DNA from: Streptomyces rugosispiralis
Lineage (GTDB): Bacteria > Actinomycetota > Actinomycetes > Streptomycetales > Streptomycetaceae
Direction: 5' to 3'
Assembly (NCBI RefSeq): GCF_024505145.1
Contig: NZ_JANIAA010000027.1
Coordinates: 62,001-126,000 of the forward strand
DNA length: 64,000 nt
Part shown: positions 43,987 to 52,317 of the stretch, piece by piece
Layout: every line of letters starts with the position of its first letter
Numbering within the stretch: the first letter of the stretch is position 1
Notes under the pieces: model-generated
The model's database searches: none
Seen by the model: the letters and a program-made list of their open reading frames with translations, nothing else
What the model was told of the DNA's origin: nothing
Translations under genes and position numbers: made by a program

Positions 43987-45528
43987 ATGAACCCGACGAT
44001 GCGCGTCCTCATCTCCGAGTTCCGGCAGGAGACCAACTCGTTCAACCCAGCTCTGTCAGGCATGGAGACCTGGAGCCAGAACGGTATCTACGAAGGGCAA
44101 GCAGTCCGCGACCGCTTCGCGGGCACGCAATGCGCGGTAGGAGGAATGATTGACGCGGTCGACGAACACGCCCGCGAACTCGGCCACCACGAGGTCACCT
44201 TTGCTGTGGTGATGGCAGCTCAGAGCGGAGGCATCACCGAACAAACGGTGATGGACCACTACCTGCAGCGGCTGATCCCGGCCATCGAGGCCGCGGGCCC
44301 CCTCGACGTCGTGTTGCTCTCCTTCCACGGCGCACTGCAGACGACCGACTACGACGATCCCGAGGCCGAGATCGCGCGCCAGGTCCGGGAACTGGTTGGG
44401 GAGAACTGCGTGATCTCGGTCTCGACCGACCTGCACGCCTTCATTTCCCGAGAGCTGATCGCCTCGGTCGACTACGTGAGTGGTTACCAGACGTACCCTC
44501 ACATCGACCACTACGGCACTGGTCACCGCGCCGCGCACCTCGGACTCAAGGCCGCGGCCGGGCAAGCGCGGCCGACGATGGCGTGGGTACCCGTCCCCAT
44601 GATCGTGTCAGCGGCCTCCTACAACACTCTGGACGGACCGTTCGCCGACCTTGTTCAGCACGCACACCATCTGGTGGAATCCGGCGAACTCATCGACTGG
44701 TCGATCTATCAGATGCAGCCCTGGCTCGACGTTCCGGGAGGGCACTCCGCCGTCCTCGCGGTCGCCGACGAGGCCGGGCAAGCTGCCGCACAAGCCAAGG
44801 ATCTCGCTCGGCGTCTCTACAGCCTGCGACACGCGTTCACAACGCACCTGCTCTCCATCGACGAGGCAATCGACACCGCCGAGAAGAGCACGAGCGGTAA
44901 GCCGGTCATCGTGGTGGATGCGGCGGATTCCTGCAACGCCGGTGCCGCGGGTGACAGCATGGCTGTCGCGGCACGGCTCCTCGAACGTGGCTCGTCCCTT
45001 CGCGCAGCCACCGTCGTCAATGACGGCGCCGCGGCCCGCCGGGCCCATGAACTCGGTGTGGGAGCCACCGCCGAGTTCACTCTGGGAGCGTCCCGTGACC
45101 AACGTGCCGTCCAGCTCCGAGCTACCGGGTACGTCCGCTCCGTGCACGATGGCGAGTTCGTCCAGGAGGGTCCGGCCAACCGAGGAATGGTCAACAAGAT
45201 CGGCCCTACGGCCGTGCTGCGGTTCGGAAACCTCGACGTCCTGGTCTGCGATTGGATGATCGGCAACGGCGATCCGCAGTTGTACCGTGCCTTCGGCATC
45301 GAACCCACACTGTACGACTTGGTCGTGGTCAAGGCCCACACCTCCTTCCGTGCCGCCTACACACCTTTCGCGGGTGAGATCCTGGAGACCGACACCCCCG
45401 GCGCAGCAGCAACCGAGTTGCGGCGTCTGCCCTTCGAACGTATTCCGAAGTCGCTCTTCCCTTGGTCCGACGTAGAATCACCGGAGTTTCCAGTCGCCTT
45501 CTCCCGAAGCACACCGGGCTCCGTGTGA
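43987..45528 (+). CDS. M81-family metallopeptidase (MlrC-like)
   Basis: A 513-residue protein with the DUF1485/MlrC N-terminal domain: RVLISEFRQETNSFNPALSG at the start, VLLSFHGALQTTDYDDPEAE, STDLHAFIS and GYQTYPHIDHYGTGHRAA with the Asp/His residues that form the zinc site. The C-terminal half is the MlrC_C domain (VVDAADSCNAGAAGDSMAVA). The founder MlrC degrades linearised microcystin; most relatives have unknown substrates. An in-frame ATG at 43999 is an alternative start. It is the third gene of the MFS/kinase operon, so an amide-linked sugar derivative is a possible substrate. Confidence 0.9.
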   Translation: MNPTMRVLISEFRQETNSFNPALSGMETWSQNGIYEGQAVRDRFAGTQCAVGGMIDAVDEHARELGHHEVTFAVVMAAQSGGITEQTVMDHYLQRLIPAIEAAGPLDVVLLSFHGALQTTDYDDPEAEIARQVRELVGENCVISVSTDLHAFISRELIASVDYVSGYQTYPHIDHYGTGHRAAHLGLKAAAGQARPTMAWVPVPMIVSAASYNTLDGPFADLVQHAHHLVESGELIDWSIYQMQPWLDVPGGHSAVLAVADEAGQAAAQAKDLARRLYSLRHAFTTHLLSIDEAIDTAEKSTSGKPVIVVDAADSCNAGAAGDSMAVAARLLERGSSLRAATVVNDGAAARRAHELGVGATAEFTLGASRDQRAVQLRATGYVRSVHDGEFVQEGPANRGMVNKIGPTAVLRFGNLDVLVCDWMIGNGDPQLYRAFGIEPTLYDLVVVKAHTSFRAAYTPFAGEILETDTPGAAATELRRLPFERIPKSLFPWSDVESPEFPVAFSRSTPGSV

Positions 45529-45647
45529 CGCCTCGCCTCCATCACCGGCGACACTCGGCTGGACACGTCCGAAGCTTCGTACCCCCGAGGTCACTGACCG
45601 GTGGGTGTGGCCCGCAATCGCGGCTCACACACAGCTCCGGCTGGCCA

Positions 45648-46080
45648 GGGGCTGTCTCCGGTTGTGATCGGTGGGGTTTCAGGAGGCTGGAGATGCCGGC
45701 CGCGTCGTGATGCGCCCGCGTGGTGGTGGAGTCCACGCTGAGCAGGGACACGTCGATCTGTTCCCTGCGGGCGGTCTCGGTGATCGCCGCTTCCAGTAGG
45801 GTCTGGAAGACGCCAGCGTCGTGCCGTCGTGTGAAGCGGTTGTAGACGGTCTGCCAGGCACCGAACCGCTCAGGCATCTCCCTCCATTGGCTGCGGGTTC
45901 GCAACCGCCAGATCACCCCCTCGAACTGCTCCCGCAGCCGCCCGGGGTACGGGCCGAACCTGCCAACCGGCAGGAATCGCCCGATGGACCCCATCACGTC
46001 GGTGAGTTGAGCACAAGTCACCCCCCGGTCCTACCGGACCAGCACCCATCCCGGGCTTGATCACAACTGAAGACAGAACC
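45648..46080 (-). mobile_element. Internally deleted IS5-family element (about 430 bases)
   Basis: Related terminal repeats GGGGCTGTCTCCGGTTGTGA (from 45648) and AGGTTCTGTCTTCAGTTGTG (minus strand from 46081) bound a short element. It keeps only the first transposase frame, so it can move only with help. The ends share the GTTGTGATC core with the larger IS5 element at 17628. Confidence 0.65.
45690..46021 (-). pseudogene. IS5-family transposase first-frame relic
   Basis: From GTG 46021 the frame reads MTCAQLTDVMGSIGRFLPVG, REQFEGVIWRLRTRSQWREM and SVDSTTTRAHHDAAG with the first catalytic Asp, then is lost at about 45690 where the left IS end follows. The second frame with the remaining catalytic residues is deleted. 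Confidence 0.75.
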
Positions 46081-46120
46081 TAGTACTGCAACGGTGCTTG
46101 TTCTGAGTGCTGGGCAGTTT

Positions 46121-46442
46121 TCAGGGGCTGTGTCCGCGTCGTTTGTAGTGACTGATGCGCGCTTGGTGTTGCCGCCTTCGGCGCCAGGTCGACCAGTGCA
46201 GGATGTGGTCGACCGGGGTGGGGCGGCGGTCGGTGAGACGGGTGATCAGGCGTCTGGTCTCGGTGAGGCTGAGGCGGATGAGCTGAGGGGATCCGTTTCT
46301 GCTTTCCCGGCGTCGAGTTCGCGGGCACGCAGGACGGTCAGGCAGGCGTGGGCGGCCATGGCCAGGGTCATGTGGCGGTGCCATCCGGGGTAGCGGCGGA
46401 CCTGGTAGTCGTCCAGGCCGCATTCCTGCTTCGCACACGGGA
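46121..46442 (-). pseudogene. IS701-type DDE transposase C-terminal relic
   Basis: Minus-strand text AKQECGLDDYQVRRYPGWHR, HMTLAMAAHACLTVLRARELD matches the C-terminal catalytic-Glu region of IS701-family transposases. A frameshift near 46285 separates it from the terminal LIRLSLTETRRLITRLTDRR, HWSTWRRRRQHQARISHYKR. The N-terminal two thirds are missing. Confidence 0.72.
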
Positions 46443-46643
46443 GTGGCGCTACTGGTGACCGCGAAGCGTGCGTGGAGCGACTTCGCCTGGCGGCCCGATC
46501 ACAGCATCGACCGGCTGACGGGCAGCGCGCGGGTCCGCACGATGATCGATGCGGGCGCCGGGGCGGACGAGGTGGCGGCGGCCTGGGAGAGTGAGCTGGC
46601 GGTGTTCCGCGGCATCCGCCGCCACTACCTCCTTTACCGCTGA
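46443..46643 (+). pseudogene. NamZ/DUF1343 exo-N-acetylmuramidase C-terminal relic
   Basis: The 66-codon frame ends in LLVTAKRAWSDFAWRPDHSI, DRLTGSARVRTMIDAGAGAD, ESELAVFRGIRRHYLLYR, a close fit to the C-terminus of DUF1343/NamZ muramidases. Its upstream part is replaced by the IS701 relic. Confidence 0.7.
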
Positions 46644-46713
46644 CAGCCCGACCGACCCGGTCCAGGACCTGGCTGGGCCCCCGATCAGGGCGCGGCACAG
46701 GCCTCGTCGCCGG

Positions 46714-48303
46714 TCAAGGGTGCGTGCGATGGTCGTCGGGCAGCCAGTGCAGGGCGAACCAGAGTTCCATCCGGACGCCCGGGTCCCGCAGGTCGACGTC
46801 GAGGAGTTCGGCGATCCGAGCGAGGCGGTGGCGCACGGTGTTGCGGTGCACTCCCAGGGCTGCCGCGGCGCGGTCCCAGCTGCCGTGCAGGTTCAGCCAG
46901 GTCCGCAGGGTGCCCAGGAGGACCGTGACGCCCGGTGAGCCGGCCTGGTCCAGCGGGGCGAAGCGGGTCCGGGCGAGCTCTTGGGCGTCGGCGGGCGCGA
47001 CGATCGCATCGAGGCTGAGCGGGCCGGGGGAGTGCACGACGGCGGGGGCATCGGTGGCGATCGCGCGCTGCAGGGCGCGCTCGGCCTGGCGGTCGGCTCC
47101 TGGCAGGTCGGGGGCGGCCGCGGGCGCGCTGAAGCCGAGGATCCACCCCAGGTCGGCGGCCTGTGCGGGGGCGCTGGGCCGGGTGTCCGGTGCGCTGGGG
47201 ATCAGCGCTCTCAGACCGGGCCCGTCGATGTACAGGTACGGCGTGCCAAGGGCGGTGCCCAGCGTCGCGAGCTGGGCCGGATCGTCACCGGCCGGCGGTG
47301 CCGGTGTGGAGCGTCCACGGTTGTGCCGTCCGTGGACCACGATCCAGTGCTCGCCGCCCGTTCGGCCGGCGGGGGCCAGGGCGGGTGCCACCTGGGCGGG
47401 GGTGGCCCCCAGCATCAGCCGTACCAGCGCGCCGACGCTGTGGGTGTCGGTGCCCAGGGCGTGCCGCGGGCTGGTGAGCAGGGCCAGCAGGACGGTCGCC
47501 GTACTGGTCACGTGGCGGTGAACCAGGGGCGGGGCCGCGGTGGTGGCCTGGGCAAGGGCCAGCGGCGTGGTGGCGCCGTCGGCGCCGGGCAGGGTGTGGA
47601 CGGTCAGGTGGATGCCTCCGTGGTGATCCGCTGCCGCCGCGGGAGGAGCTGGCCTGTGCGCCGTGTGACGTCGGCTGGTGCGCGCGAGGGTGCGTACGGC
47701 GAGGTCGCGCACGCGCCGCGGTGCGGGAGCCGGGGGGCGAGGGCCGGCGCCGAACAGCTCGTTGCCCTGGGCGTCGAAAAGCACCGCCCAGGCCCCGGTG
47801 TGGGCGCTGAGCTGGGCGAGCACGGCCTGGAGCGCATCCGGACGGGCGGCGGCGGAGGCGAGAGCCGACTGAGCCCTGGAGATGTCCCTCAGCTCACGGT
47901 TGCGGGCCTCGGCGATGGCGGCGTACGTGGCCTGCCCGACCGCCACGAACGGTGTGGCCGGCGGCAGCCGCAGGAGCGGCAGCCCGTGGCGGTCACAGGC
48001 CGCGGCGAGTTCGGGTGGAACCTCCTCGTGTACGGGGGCGACACCGAATCCGAGCGCGGCCACCCCGGCGGCGACGACGCGCCGCAGGTAGGTGTCGATA
48101 CCGTCCGCGGAGCGCGGGAGGCGAACCCCCGCGGTCAGGAGGAGTTCGCCGCCGACGAGGTAGGGCGTGGGGTCCTCGATCTCCGTGGTGCCGACCGTGC
48201 TGATACGGCGGTCCTCGGCCGGTCCGGCGACCTGGCGCAGGCCCAGTTCCGGGTCGGCCAGCAACACGCTGAGGGGAACGGACGGCTGCTCGGTCTCGGT
48301 CAT
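46714..48303 (-). CDS. PucR-family transcriptional regulator
   Basis: A 529-residue regulator. Residues 1-130 are the PucR N-terminal domain (VPLSVLLADPELGLRQVAGP, LVGGELLLTAGVRLP, VPPELAAACDRHGLPLLRLP). A GGDEF-like/PucR middle region follows, and the C-terminal helix-turn-helix is SWDRAAAALGVHRNTVRHRL, ARIAELLDVDL. PucR regulators usually activate nitrogen or purine catabolism genes. It is divergent from a sodium:solute symporter and an aldolase, with a spaced inverted repeat in the gap, so it probably controls them. Confidence 0.92.
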   Translation of the reverse strand: MTETEQPSVPLSVLLADPELGLRQVAGPAEDRRISTVGTTEIEDPTPYLVGGELLLTAGVRLPRSADGIDTYLRRVVAAGVAALGFGVAPVHEEVPPELAAACDRHGLPLLRLPPATPFVAVGQATYAAIAEARNRELRDISRAQSALASAAARPDALQAVLAQLSAHTGAWAVLFDAQGNELFGAGPRPPAPAPRRVRDLAVRTLARTSRRHTAHRPAPPAAAADHHGGIHLTVHTLPGADGATTPLALAQATTAAPPLVHRHVTSTATVLLALLTSPRHALGTDTHSVGALVRLMLGATPAQVAPALAPAGRTGGEHWIVVHGRHNRGRSTPAPPAGDDPAQLATLGTALGTPYLYIDGPGLRALIPSAPDTRPSAPAQAADLGWILGFSAPAAAPDLPGADRQAERALQRAIATDAPAVVHSPGPLSLDAIVAPADAQELARTRFAPLDQAGSPGVTVLLGTLRTWLNLHGSWDRAAAALGVHRNTVRHRLARIAELLDVDLRDPGVRMELWFALHWLPDDHRTHP

Positions 48304-48352
48304 GAGGAGGCATCCTCCCAGCCCGGCGGCACTGCGCGGGAGTGCCGTTTTT

Positions 48353-48378
48353 ATCCAACGGATGACTCCATATTGGAT
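48353..48378. promoter_or_regulatory. Candidate PucR operator
   Basis: ATCCAA at 48353-48358 and TTGGAT at 48373-48378 form an inverted repeat with a 14-base spacer, 50 bases upstream of the PucR start. The placement in the divergent region supports a regulator site; the assignment to PucR is inference. Confidence 0.45.
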
Positions 48379-48606
48379 GGAACCCGCACTTCAGCAACAG
48401 GACGACCGGTGGCTACGGTCGTGTGACCAGCAGGGCACCACCCCCGGCCCTTGCCCATGTGCACATCCCCTTGCCCCGCTCTCTCTTCTCCTCGGCACCG
48501 CACCGCCGACCTCCCCACCTGGCGCGCAGCGGTTGCCTTCCCCTCGAACAGCCCCTTTGACGGCTTCGCGCGTCAGGCGCCGGCCGCAGCGAATCGGAGG
48601 ACCCTG

Positions 48607-50070
48607 ATGACCGTCGACTACCTCGTCATGGCCGGATACCTGCTGGGCATCGTCGGCGTGGGCTGGTGGGGTAAGAAACGCGCCGCTTCCAAGAGCGACT
48701 TCCTGGTCGCCGGAAGACGGCTGGGCCCCCTCATGTACACCGGCACGATGGCCGCCGTCGTCCTGGGCGGCGCCTCCACCATCGGCGGCGTACGCCTGGG
48801 CTACACCTACGGCGTCTCCGGCGCCGCCATGGTCTGCTCCATCGGACTCGGGCTGCTGGCCCTGAGCGTCTTCTTCTCCGCCCGGATCGCCCGGCTGCGG
48901 GTCTACACCGTCGCCGAGATGCTCTCCCTGCGCTACGGCGACGCCGCCAGCATCGTCTCCGGCATCGTCATGTGGATCTACACCCTCATGCTGGTCGTGA
49001 CCTCCACTATCGCCTACGCCAGCGTCTTCGATGTCCTGTTCGACGTCCCGCGCTGGGTCGCGGTCGTCATCGGCGGCACGATCGTCGTCGGCTACTCGGC
49101 GCTCGGCGGCATGTGGTCCATCACGCTCACCGACATGGTCCAGTTCGTGGTCAAGAGCCTGGGCGTCCTCGTCCTGCTGCTGCCCATCGCGGTGGTCAAG
49201 GCCGGCGGATTCCCCGCTATGGCCGACCGTCTTCCGCACGGCTACCTCTCCCCGACCTCCATCGGCGGACAGGCCATCTTCACCTTCGTACTGATCTACA
49301 CCTTCGGCATGCTCATCGGGCAGGACATCTGGCAGCGGGTCTTCACCGCCCGCACCGACAAGGTCGCCGCCTGGGGTGGCACCGTCGCCGGCGTCTACTG
49401 TCTCGTCTACGCCCTGGCCGGGGCCTTCATCGGCATGGCCACCAAGGTGCTCTACCCCAACCTGGCCAGCGCCGACGAGGCATTCGCTACCATCGTCAAG
49501 CACGCCCTGCCCACCGGGATCAAGGGCCTGGTCCTGGCCGCCGCCCTGTCCGCGATGATGTCCACCGCCAGCGGCGCCCTGATCGCCTCCGCCACTGTCG
49601 TCACCAATGACATCTGGGCCCGGCTGCGTCACCGCGGCCGCCACGAGGCCCCCGCCAGCCCGGAGGACCAGGACGAGGTCGGCTCCAACCGCCTGGCCAT
49701 CGCCATCCTCGGCGTGGCCTCCATGGTCATCGCCTGCCTCCTCGGGGACGTCATCGAGGCCCTCACCGTCGCCTACAACCTGCTCGTCGGCGGCCTGCTC
49801 GTACCCATCCTGGGCGGCCTGATCTGGCGGCGCGGAAACCTGCCCGGCGCCATGGCCTCGATGATCGCGGGCGGCGCCACTGTGATTACGTTCATGGTGG
49901 CCGACGGACTCCTCGCCAACGAACCGGTCTACTACGGCCTGCTCGCCAGCCTCATCGGCTATGTGGCCGTCAGCCTCGCGACCAAGCCGACCGAAGAAGC
50001 CGTCGTCGCGGCATGGCGCCGCCGCCTGGCGGGCGAGCCCGCCGGCACCCCCGAATTCAGCGCGGTCTGA
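48607..50070 (+). CDS. Sodium:solute symporter (SSS family)
   Basis: A 487-residue polytopic protein with about 13 membrane segments, starting MTVDYLVMAGYLLGIVGVGW behind GGAGG. SSS features include KSDFLVAGRRLGPLMYTGTM, GGASTIGGVRLGYTYGVSGA in the Na-site helix, and LAAALSAMMSTASGALIASA, the family signature with Ser residues that bind sodium. It is probably PucR-controlled and precedes a class II aldolase. Substrate could be a sugar acid, purine breakdown product or other organic solute. Confidence 0.92.
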   Translation: MTVDYLVMAGYLLGIVGVGWWGKKRAASKSDFLVAGRRLGPLMYTGTMAAVVLGGASTIGGVRLGYTYGVSGAAMVCSIGLGLLALSVFFSARIARLRVYTVAEMLSLRYGDAASIVSGIVMWIYTLMLVVTSTIAYASVFDVLFDVPRWVAVVIGGTIVVGYSALGGMWSITLTDMVQFVVKSLGVLVLLLPIAVVKAGGFPAMADRLPHGYLSPTSIGGQAIFTFVLIYTFGMLIGQDIWQRVFTARTDKVAAWGGTVAGVYCLVYALAGAFIGMATKVLYPNLASADEAFATIVKHALPTGIKGLVLAAALSAMMSTASGALIASATVVTNDIWARLRHRGRHEAPASPEDQDEVGSNRLAIAILGVASMVIACLLGDVIEALTVAYNLLVGGLLVPILGGLIWRRGNLPGAMASMIAGGATVITFMVADGLLANEPVYYGLLASLIGYVAVSLATKPTEEAVVAAWRRRLAGEPAGTPEFSAV

Positions 50071-50098
50071 TCACACCGACGGCGTCGGCAGCTGACTC

Positions 50099-50140
50099 AC
50101 CGACCCGGACCCCAGGCAAACCGACCCGGACCCCAGGCAA
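50099..50140. repeat. 21-base tandem direct repeat, two copies plus part
   Basis: ACCGACCCGGACCCCAGGCA(A) occurs at 50099-50119 and again at 50120-50140, followed by a partial third unit (ACCGGCCCGG). It lies between the symporter and the aldolase genes, about 50 bases before the aldolase ATG. Confidence 0.8.
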
Positions 50141-50190
50141 ACCGGCCCGGGGCCCCGCCGGCCATCAGGCCCACGACAGAAGGATCACTC

Positions 50191-50982
50191 ATGACCGAAG
50201 TGACACTCCGCACCGATCACACCGCCCAGGCCACCTCCGACGAGGAACACCGCCTGCGCCGCGAACTCGCCGCCGTGTACCGCCTGGTGGCTCACTTCCG
50301 GATGACCGACCTGATCTTCACGCATATCTCCGTCCGGCTCCCCGGACCCGAGCACCACTTCCTGATCAACCCCTACGGTCTGCTCTTCGAGGAGATCACC
50401 GCATCGAACCTCGTCAAGATCGACCTCTCCGGCCACCCCGTTGAGGACACCCCCTACCCCGTGAACCCCGCCGGTTTCGTCATCCACAGCGCCATCCACG
50501 CCGCCCGGCCCGACGCCCACTGCGTCCTGCATACCCACACCAAGGCCGGCTGCGCGGTCGCCGCGCAGGCGGACGGCCTCCTTCCGCTCAACCAGATCTC
50601 CATGGAGTTCTACGGCAGGGTCGGCTACCACGACTACGAGGGCGTCGCCCTCAACCTGGCCGAACAGCGCCGCCTCGTCGCCGACCTCGCCGACCACCCC
50701 GCGATGATCCTGCGCAACCACGGCCTGCTCACCGTCGGCGAAACCCCCGCCCAAGCCTTCCTGCGCATGTACTACCTCGACAAGGCATGCGAGATCCAGA
50801 CCGCGGCCATGGCCGCCGGCTCCGAGCTCATCACCCCCCACCCCGACATCTGCGAACTCACCGCACGCCAACTGGCCGGCGAGGACGACAGCTCCGACCT
50901 CCAGGACGACAAGGCGTACGACCTCGCTTGGGCGGCACTGCTCCGGATGGTCGAGCGCATCGCCCCCGATTACAAGGACTGA
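50191..50982 (+). CDS. Class II aldolase/adducin-family protein
   Basis: A 263-residue protein with the family's zinc ligands: VLHTHTKAGCAVA gives the His pair, ILRNHGLLTVGE the third His, and EFYGRVGYHDYEGVAL the acidic region. It could be an L-fuculose-phosphate aldolase-like enzyme or a decarboxylase-like relative. AGAAGGA lies upstream of ATG 50191. Co-direction with the symporter suggests that it acts on the imported compound or its phosphorylated form. Confidence 0.9.
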   Translation: MTEVTLRTDHTAQATSDEEHRLRRELAAVYRLVAHFRMTDLIFTHISVRLPGPEHHFLINPYGLLFEEITASNLVKIDLSGHPVEDTPYPVNPAGFVIHSAIHAARPDAHCVLHTHTKAGCAVAAQADGLLPLNQISMEFYGRVGYHDYEGVALNLAEQRRLVADLADHPAMILRNHGLLTVGETPAQAFLRMYYLDKACEIQTAAMAAGSELITPHPDICELTARQLAGEDDSSDLQDDKAYDLAWAALLRMVERIAPDYKD

Positions 50983-51289
50983 AGCCCCGGGTTCACGCAC
51001 AGCTCGTGGAGTTGTTGCCGAAGCACCGGGGCGCCGCGTCAGGCCGGGACCACCGTCAGGCCCCTCCGGCGCCGTCACGTTCACCGCTCCGTCCGCCGCC
51101 AGCGTGATGTCCAGTGGGGCCCCGAGCCTGTTCCATGCCGTGGTCTGGACAGATACGTCCTGGGCCTCACGCGCGCGGTCGTGCTCGGCTGGAGCATTCT
51201 CCACCTCGAGAGTCGGGATCCGGCTGGCTTCACTTATGTAACGCTAGGCGTGGTCGAATGACACTGCCATTACACCCCTGCACCAACTA
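50983..51289 (-). other. Unassigned stretch after aldolase gene
   Basis: About 305 bases with no intact gene. On the minus strand GGTGGAG and an ATG at 51204 open SVQTTAWNRLGAPLDITLAA and nearby text that looks protein-like, but the frame runs on antisense to the aldolase gene; it may be a remnant of an unrecognised secreted protein. Confidence 0.35.
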
Positions 51290-52085
51290 CCCGGGATCAT
51301 CTTTTGGGTGTGCACCGCAGACCCCTTCGCGGGGTCCGGGAGCGGGCAGCCCACGATGGTCGATCTCAAGTGCACCTTCGAAGCGCGGAACGGTCAGCGT
51401 CCAGTCTCCGTTGCGCTCGATGCGGTGGGCTCGGGTGATGGTGTGCGTGCCATCGGCGGCGAGTTTCGGTGAGCCAGGAAGTGCCATCTCCGGTGGTGTC
51501 CCAGACGCTGAGATAGCGGCCGCCTCCGAGGTCGAGTCCGAGCCAGGTGAAGCGCGGGGGTTCGGTGCCGGGGGTGCCCCACTGGCGATCGAACCAGGTG
51601 CGTCCGCGGACCTCGTACGTGGTGCCGTCGGCGGTGAGGGTGCCGGAGGTGGTGAGGCCAGGGAGGCAGTGCTGGCCGGTGGTGCCGCCAAAGAAGGGGG
51701 GAGGCCGGAGCCTCCGTTATAGAGCACGGGTTCGTCCCGCCGCAAGGTCAGCTGGAGCGAGCCGGTGCCGGTGGCACCGATGATCGCGATGGCGTCCAGG
51801 TCGCCCCGTATGTCAAGGACCGGAGTCCGGATGTCGAGGATGCTGGTCGCGAGCGTCACCTCGTCGGGGCTGTCGGTCGACTGCTGGTGGCTGGAATGAC
51901 CGCCCGGCTCCCGCATCAGGGCGACGGTGCTGTGGGCGGTGCCCTGTACGGTCATCGCGTGGATCTTCGCCCAGAAGGCGGTGTCCGCGGCCTTGAGGCG
52001 TGCGGTGAACCACCAGGAGTCCATCACCCGGGCGGGGCCGGCAGGGAGTTGGTCGACGGCGGCGACCAGAGTGGGGGCGTCGTGG
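51290..52085 (-). pseudogene. Lipocalin-like (AttH/CrtC-type) protein, double frameshift
   Basis: The minus-strand reading contains SWWFTARLKAADTAFWAKIH, then in another register GLTTSGTLTADGTTYEVRGR, TWFDRQWGTP and FTWLGLDLGGGRYLSVWDTT, and then returns to the first register with DGTHTITRAHRIERNGDWTL. These are ordered motifs of AttH/CrtC lipocalin-like domains. The first shift is at a run of C near 51700 and the second near 51475, so one long frame stays open but encodes about 75 wrong residues. Two homopolymer read errors could produce the same picture. Confidence 0.7.
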
Positions 52086-52317
52086 TCATCGTGGCTCCTT
52101 CGGTGGGAATGCAGGCATGCGCATGGTCCCCGGAGCCAGACGGGGGCGATGTCGATCGACTTCTCCTCGAAGCGCTTGGCCATCAAGGCCGACACGGCCT
52201 TCTTGCCTGCGCGGTTGGCCATCACCTTCTGCGTGGCGGTGCGCATGACCTTCTCTCGGGAGGTCTGGGGGACGAACATCGTCAGCCCCTGGGTCCGGCC
52301 GGACTTCTGCTGGGTGA
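52086..52317 (-). other. Unassigned fragment between lipocalin relic and MFS gene
   Basis: The same minus frame continues as REKVMRTATQKVMANRAGKK, AVSALMAKRFEEKSIDI, a Lys-rich stretch that looks like the end of some other protein. I cannot place it in a family; it may be a third gene fragment fused here. Confidence 0.35.

Noticed and set aside
46981..48426. 481-codon plus-strand frame
   Set aside because: Antisense shadow of the PucR gene with low-complexity Gly/Arg/Asp content.
48391..49644. 417-codon minus-strand frame
   Set aside because: Antisense to the symporter gene; repetitive Asp/Gly/His content typical of shadows.
50099..50150. Tandem repeat considered as a CRISPR remnant
   Set aside because: Units are adjacent without spacers, only two and a half copies, and no cas genes are present.
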